A stretch of 13,207 nt of DNA from a bacterium (lineage in GTDB: Bacteria > Margulisbacteria > Marinamargulisbacteria > SXXA01): NCBI GenBank assembly GCA_018402095.1, contig JAGYJO010000030.1, positions 1 through 13,207 of the forward strand, in the 5' to 3' direction. The notes under the pieces are model-generated. The model saw only the letters and a program-made list of their open reading frames with translations. It was not told the origin of the DNA and ran no database searches. The position numbers and the translations under genes were made by a program. Each line of letters opens with the position of its first letter. Position 1 is the first letter of the stretch. Positions 12,198 through 13,207 of the stretch are shown here, piece by piece.

Positions 12198-13207
12198 ATG
12201 TTTGACATAATAATACGTAAGGCAATGTATCGTTTTCTTGTTGGGGTTATTCTCCTGCTGTTTTCTATGCCTATTTTTGCGCAGACTACGCCGCTGAAAA
12301 TTGCTTTGCAAGGGACCCTTTCAACGCCAGAAGAAGGTCTTATTGGTAGTCGTTATCCTGGTAAAAGTGTTTATAAAACGATACAGGTCAGAATATATAG
12401 TGGCGCGACCCAAACGACTTGGCAAAATACCTATACGGGTGTTTTGTTTGTGAATGGAACATTTAGTTTGGTGTTGGGGAGTAGTGGGCGGTTGTTGACG
12501 GCAGCGGATCTTCGAATTGCAGATCCTAGATTTGCTATCGTTGTGGATGGCGCAACTGCATTTATTCCTATTTCGGCAGCCCCTTATGCGATTCAGGCTA
12601 GCTCTGCTGAGTCTGTTGAGGCGATTGACGCGTCCGTGATTACCGGGGCATTTACCTCGACGGTTAACGTGAATGCAGCCATGAATGTTCGTAATGGGAC
12701 GTTGTTTGTGAGTCCTACTTCTTTTAATGTCGGTATTGGTACGACATCTCCTTTGTATCCTTTGCATGTTCAAGGCATTGTGAATGCGTCTGAGTATCGT
12801 GTGAATGGGGTGGATTTGGAGTCTTCCTTTTCTTGGCAAAAGCAAGGGACTGCCCTCTATTACATGGATGGTAACGTGGGTGTCGGTACAGAAAATCCCT
12901 CTTATGCCTTGGACGTTGTGGGTACAATTAACGCCACAGCTTTTATGTTGGATGGTGTGGAGTTGTCGCAGAGGTTAAAGGCTGAATTGGCGTGGCAGGC
13001 TGGCCCTGATAACGATATCTATTTTGATGATGGGGTTCTGCCAAATGGTGGCTATGTGGGTATTGGTACGACGGCACCTCTTGAAAAACTGGATGTGCGT
13101 GGTGCTATTCGTCTTGCTGCTTCGACGGAGACAACGCCTCAAGCTGGCTCTATTCAGTATCTGGTTGACCTTAGTACGCAGCTGGGTGACTTTTTGGGTT
13201 ATAACGG
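12198..13207 (+). CDS. Exported surface protein with VGIGTT-type repeats (C-terminus beyond right edge)
   Basis: The frame stays open for 336 codons to the edge. Residues 1-29 form a signal peptide (RK, then FLVGVILLLFSMPIFA, cleavage likely after FA or FAQ). Residues 34-134 match the N-terminal module often seen in such proteins: QGTL, IYSG, W, NGTFSLVLG, DPRFAIVVDG, then PISAAPYAIQA. After it come three units, NVGIGTTSPLYPLHVQG (178), NVGVGTENPSYALDVVG (227) and YVGIGTTAPLEKLDVRG (287), the first two each followed by a similar stretch ending in NGVDL or DGVEL. Such repeats occur in fibre-like surface proteins and phage tail fibres; many end in an intramolecular chaperone domain that would lie outside the window. 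The start is ATG with AGGA five bases upstream; an ATG at 12225 is an alternative. Confidence 0.85.
   Translation, partial: MFDIIIRKAMYRFLVGVILLLFSMPIFAQTTPLKIALQGTLSTPEEGLIGSRYPGKSVYKTIQVRIYSGATQTTWQNTYTGVLFVNGTFSLVLGSSGRLLTAADLRIADPRFAIVVDGATAFIPISAAPYAIQASSAESVEAIDASVITGAFTSTVNVNAAMNVRNGTLFVSPTSFNVGIGTTSPLYPLHVQGIVNASEYRVNGVDLESSFSWQKQGTALYYMDGNVGVGTENPSYALDVVGTINATAFMLDGVELSQRLKAELAWQAGPDNDIYFDDGVLPNGGYVGIGTTAPLEKLDVRGAIRLAASTETTPQAGSIQYLVDLSTQLGDFLGYN

Overview
The window is ordinary-looking bacterial chromosome from an organism I cannot place confidently. The order rpmH-rnpA-yidD-yidC-jag-mnmE argues against gamma-proteobacteria, which normally lack jag. YidC is the short form without a large periplasmic domain. 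A secreted surface protein with VGIGTT-type repeats and a MerR-DegV fusion recall deep-branching, mostly uncultured lineages (Margulisbacteria-like is only a guess). The plus strand is visibly rich in G and T, so minus-strand genes read as A/C-rich. This suggests that the plus strand is the leading strand here.

Layout. (1) 1-1316, minus: a partial cytosolic-looking protein with an HNH-like D-H...N...N pattern, running off the left edge. (2) 1317-1712: a divergent control region with several inverted repeats and a terminator-like hairpin in the leader of the next gene. (3) 1713-5431, plus: a tight five-gene operon of MerR-DegV fusion, Lrp/AsnC regulator, PLP aminotransferase, and two small charged proteins of unknown function. 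(4) 8768-5441, minus: rpmH, rnpA, yidD, yidC, jag and mnmE (ribosome, RNase P, membrane insertion, RNA binding, tRNA modification), driven by a near-consensus promoter and converging on operon 3 with only 9 bp between stop codons. (5) 8941-12072, plus: an Rrf2-type regulator, tRNA-Tyr with its own promoter, then NUDIX ADP-ribose pyrophosphatase, XerC/D recombinase, M50 site-2 protease and a YacP-like NYN nuclease, closely packed. (6) 12198 to the right edge, plus: the start of an exported repeat protein.

The most interesting points are these. The MerR-DegV fusion joins a DNA-binding domain to a fatty-acid-binding fold, with substitutions at expected ligand positions, at the head of an amino-acid-type operon. 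The rnpA frame has no ATG, GTG or TTG start near its domain, so it either encloses the whole of rpmH, as described in Thermus, or starts at an AUA that overlaps the rpmH stop codon. The NUDIX mRNA begins about 11 nt after the tRNA-Tyr CCA end and has no Shine-Dalgarno sequence. No CRISPR array, insertion sequence, rRNA or convincing origin is visible.
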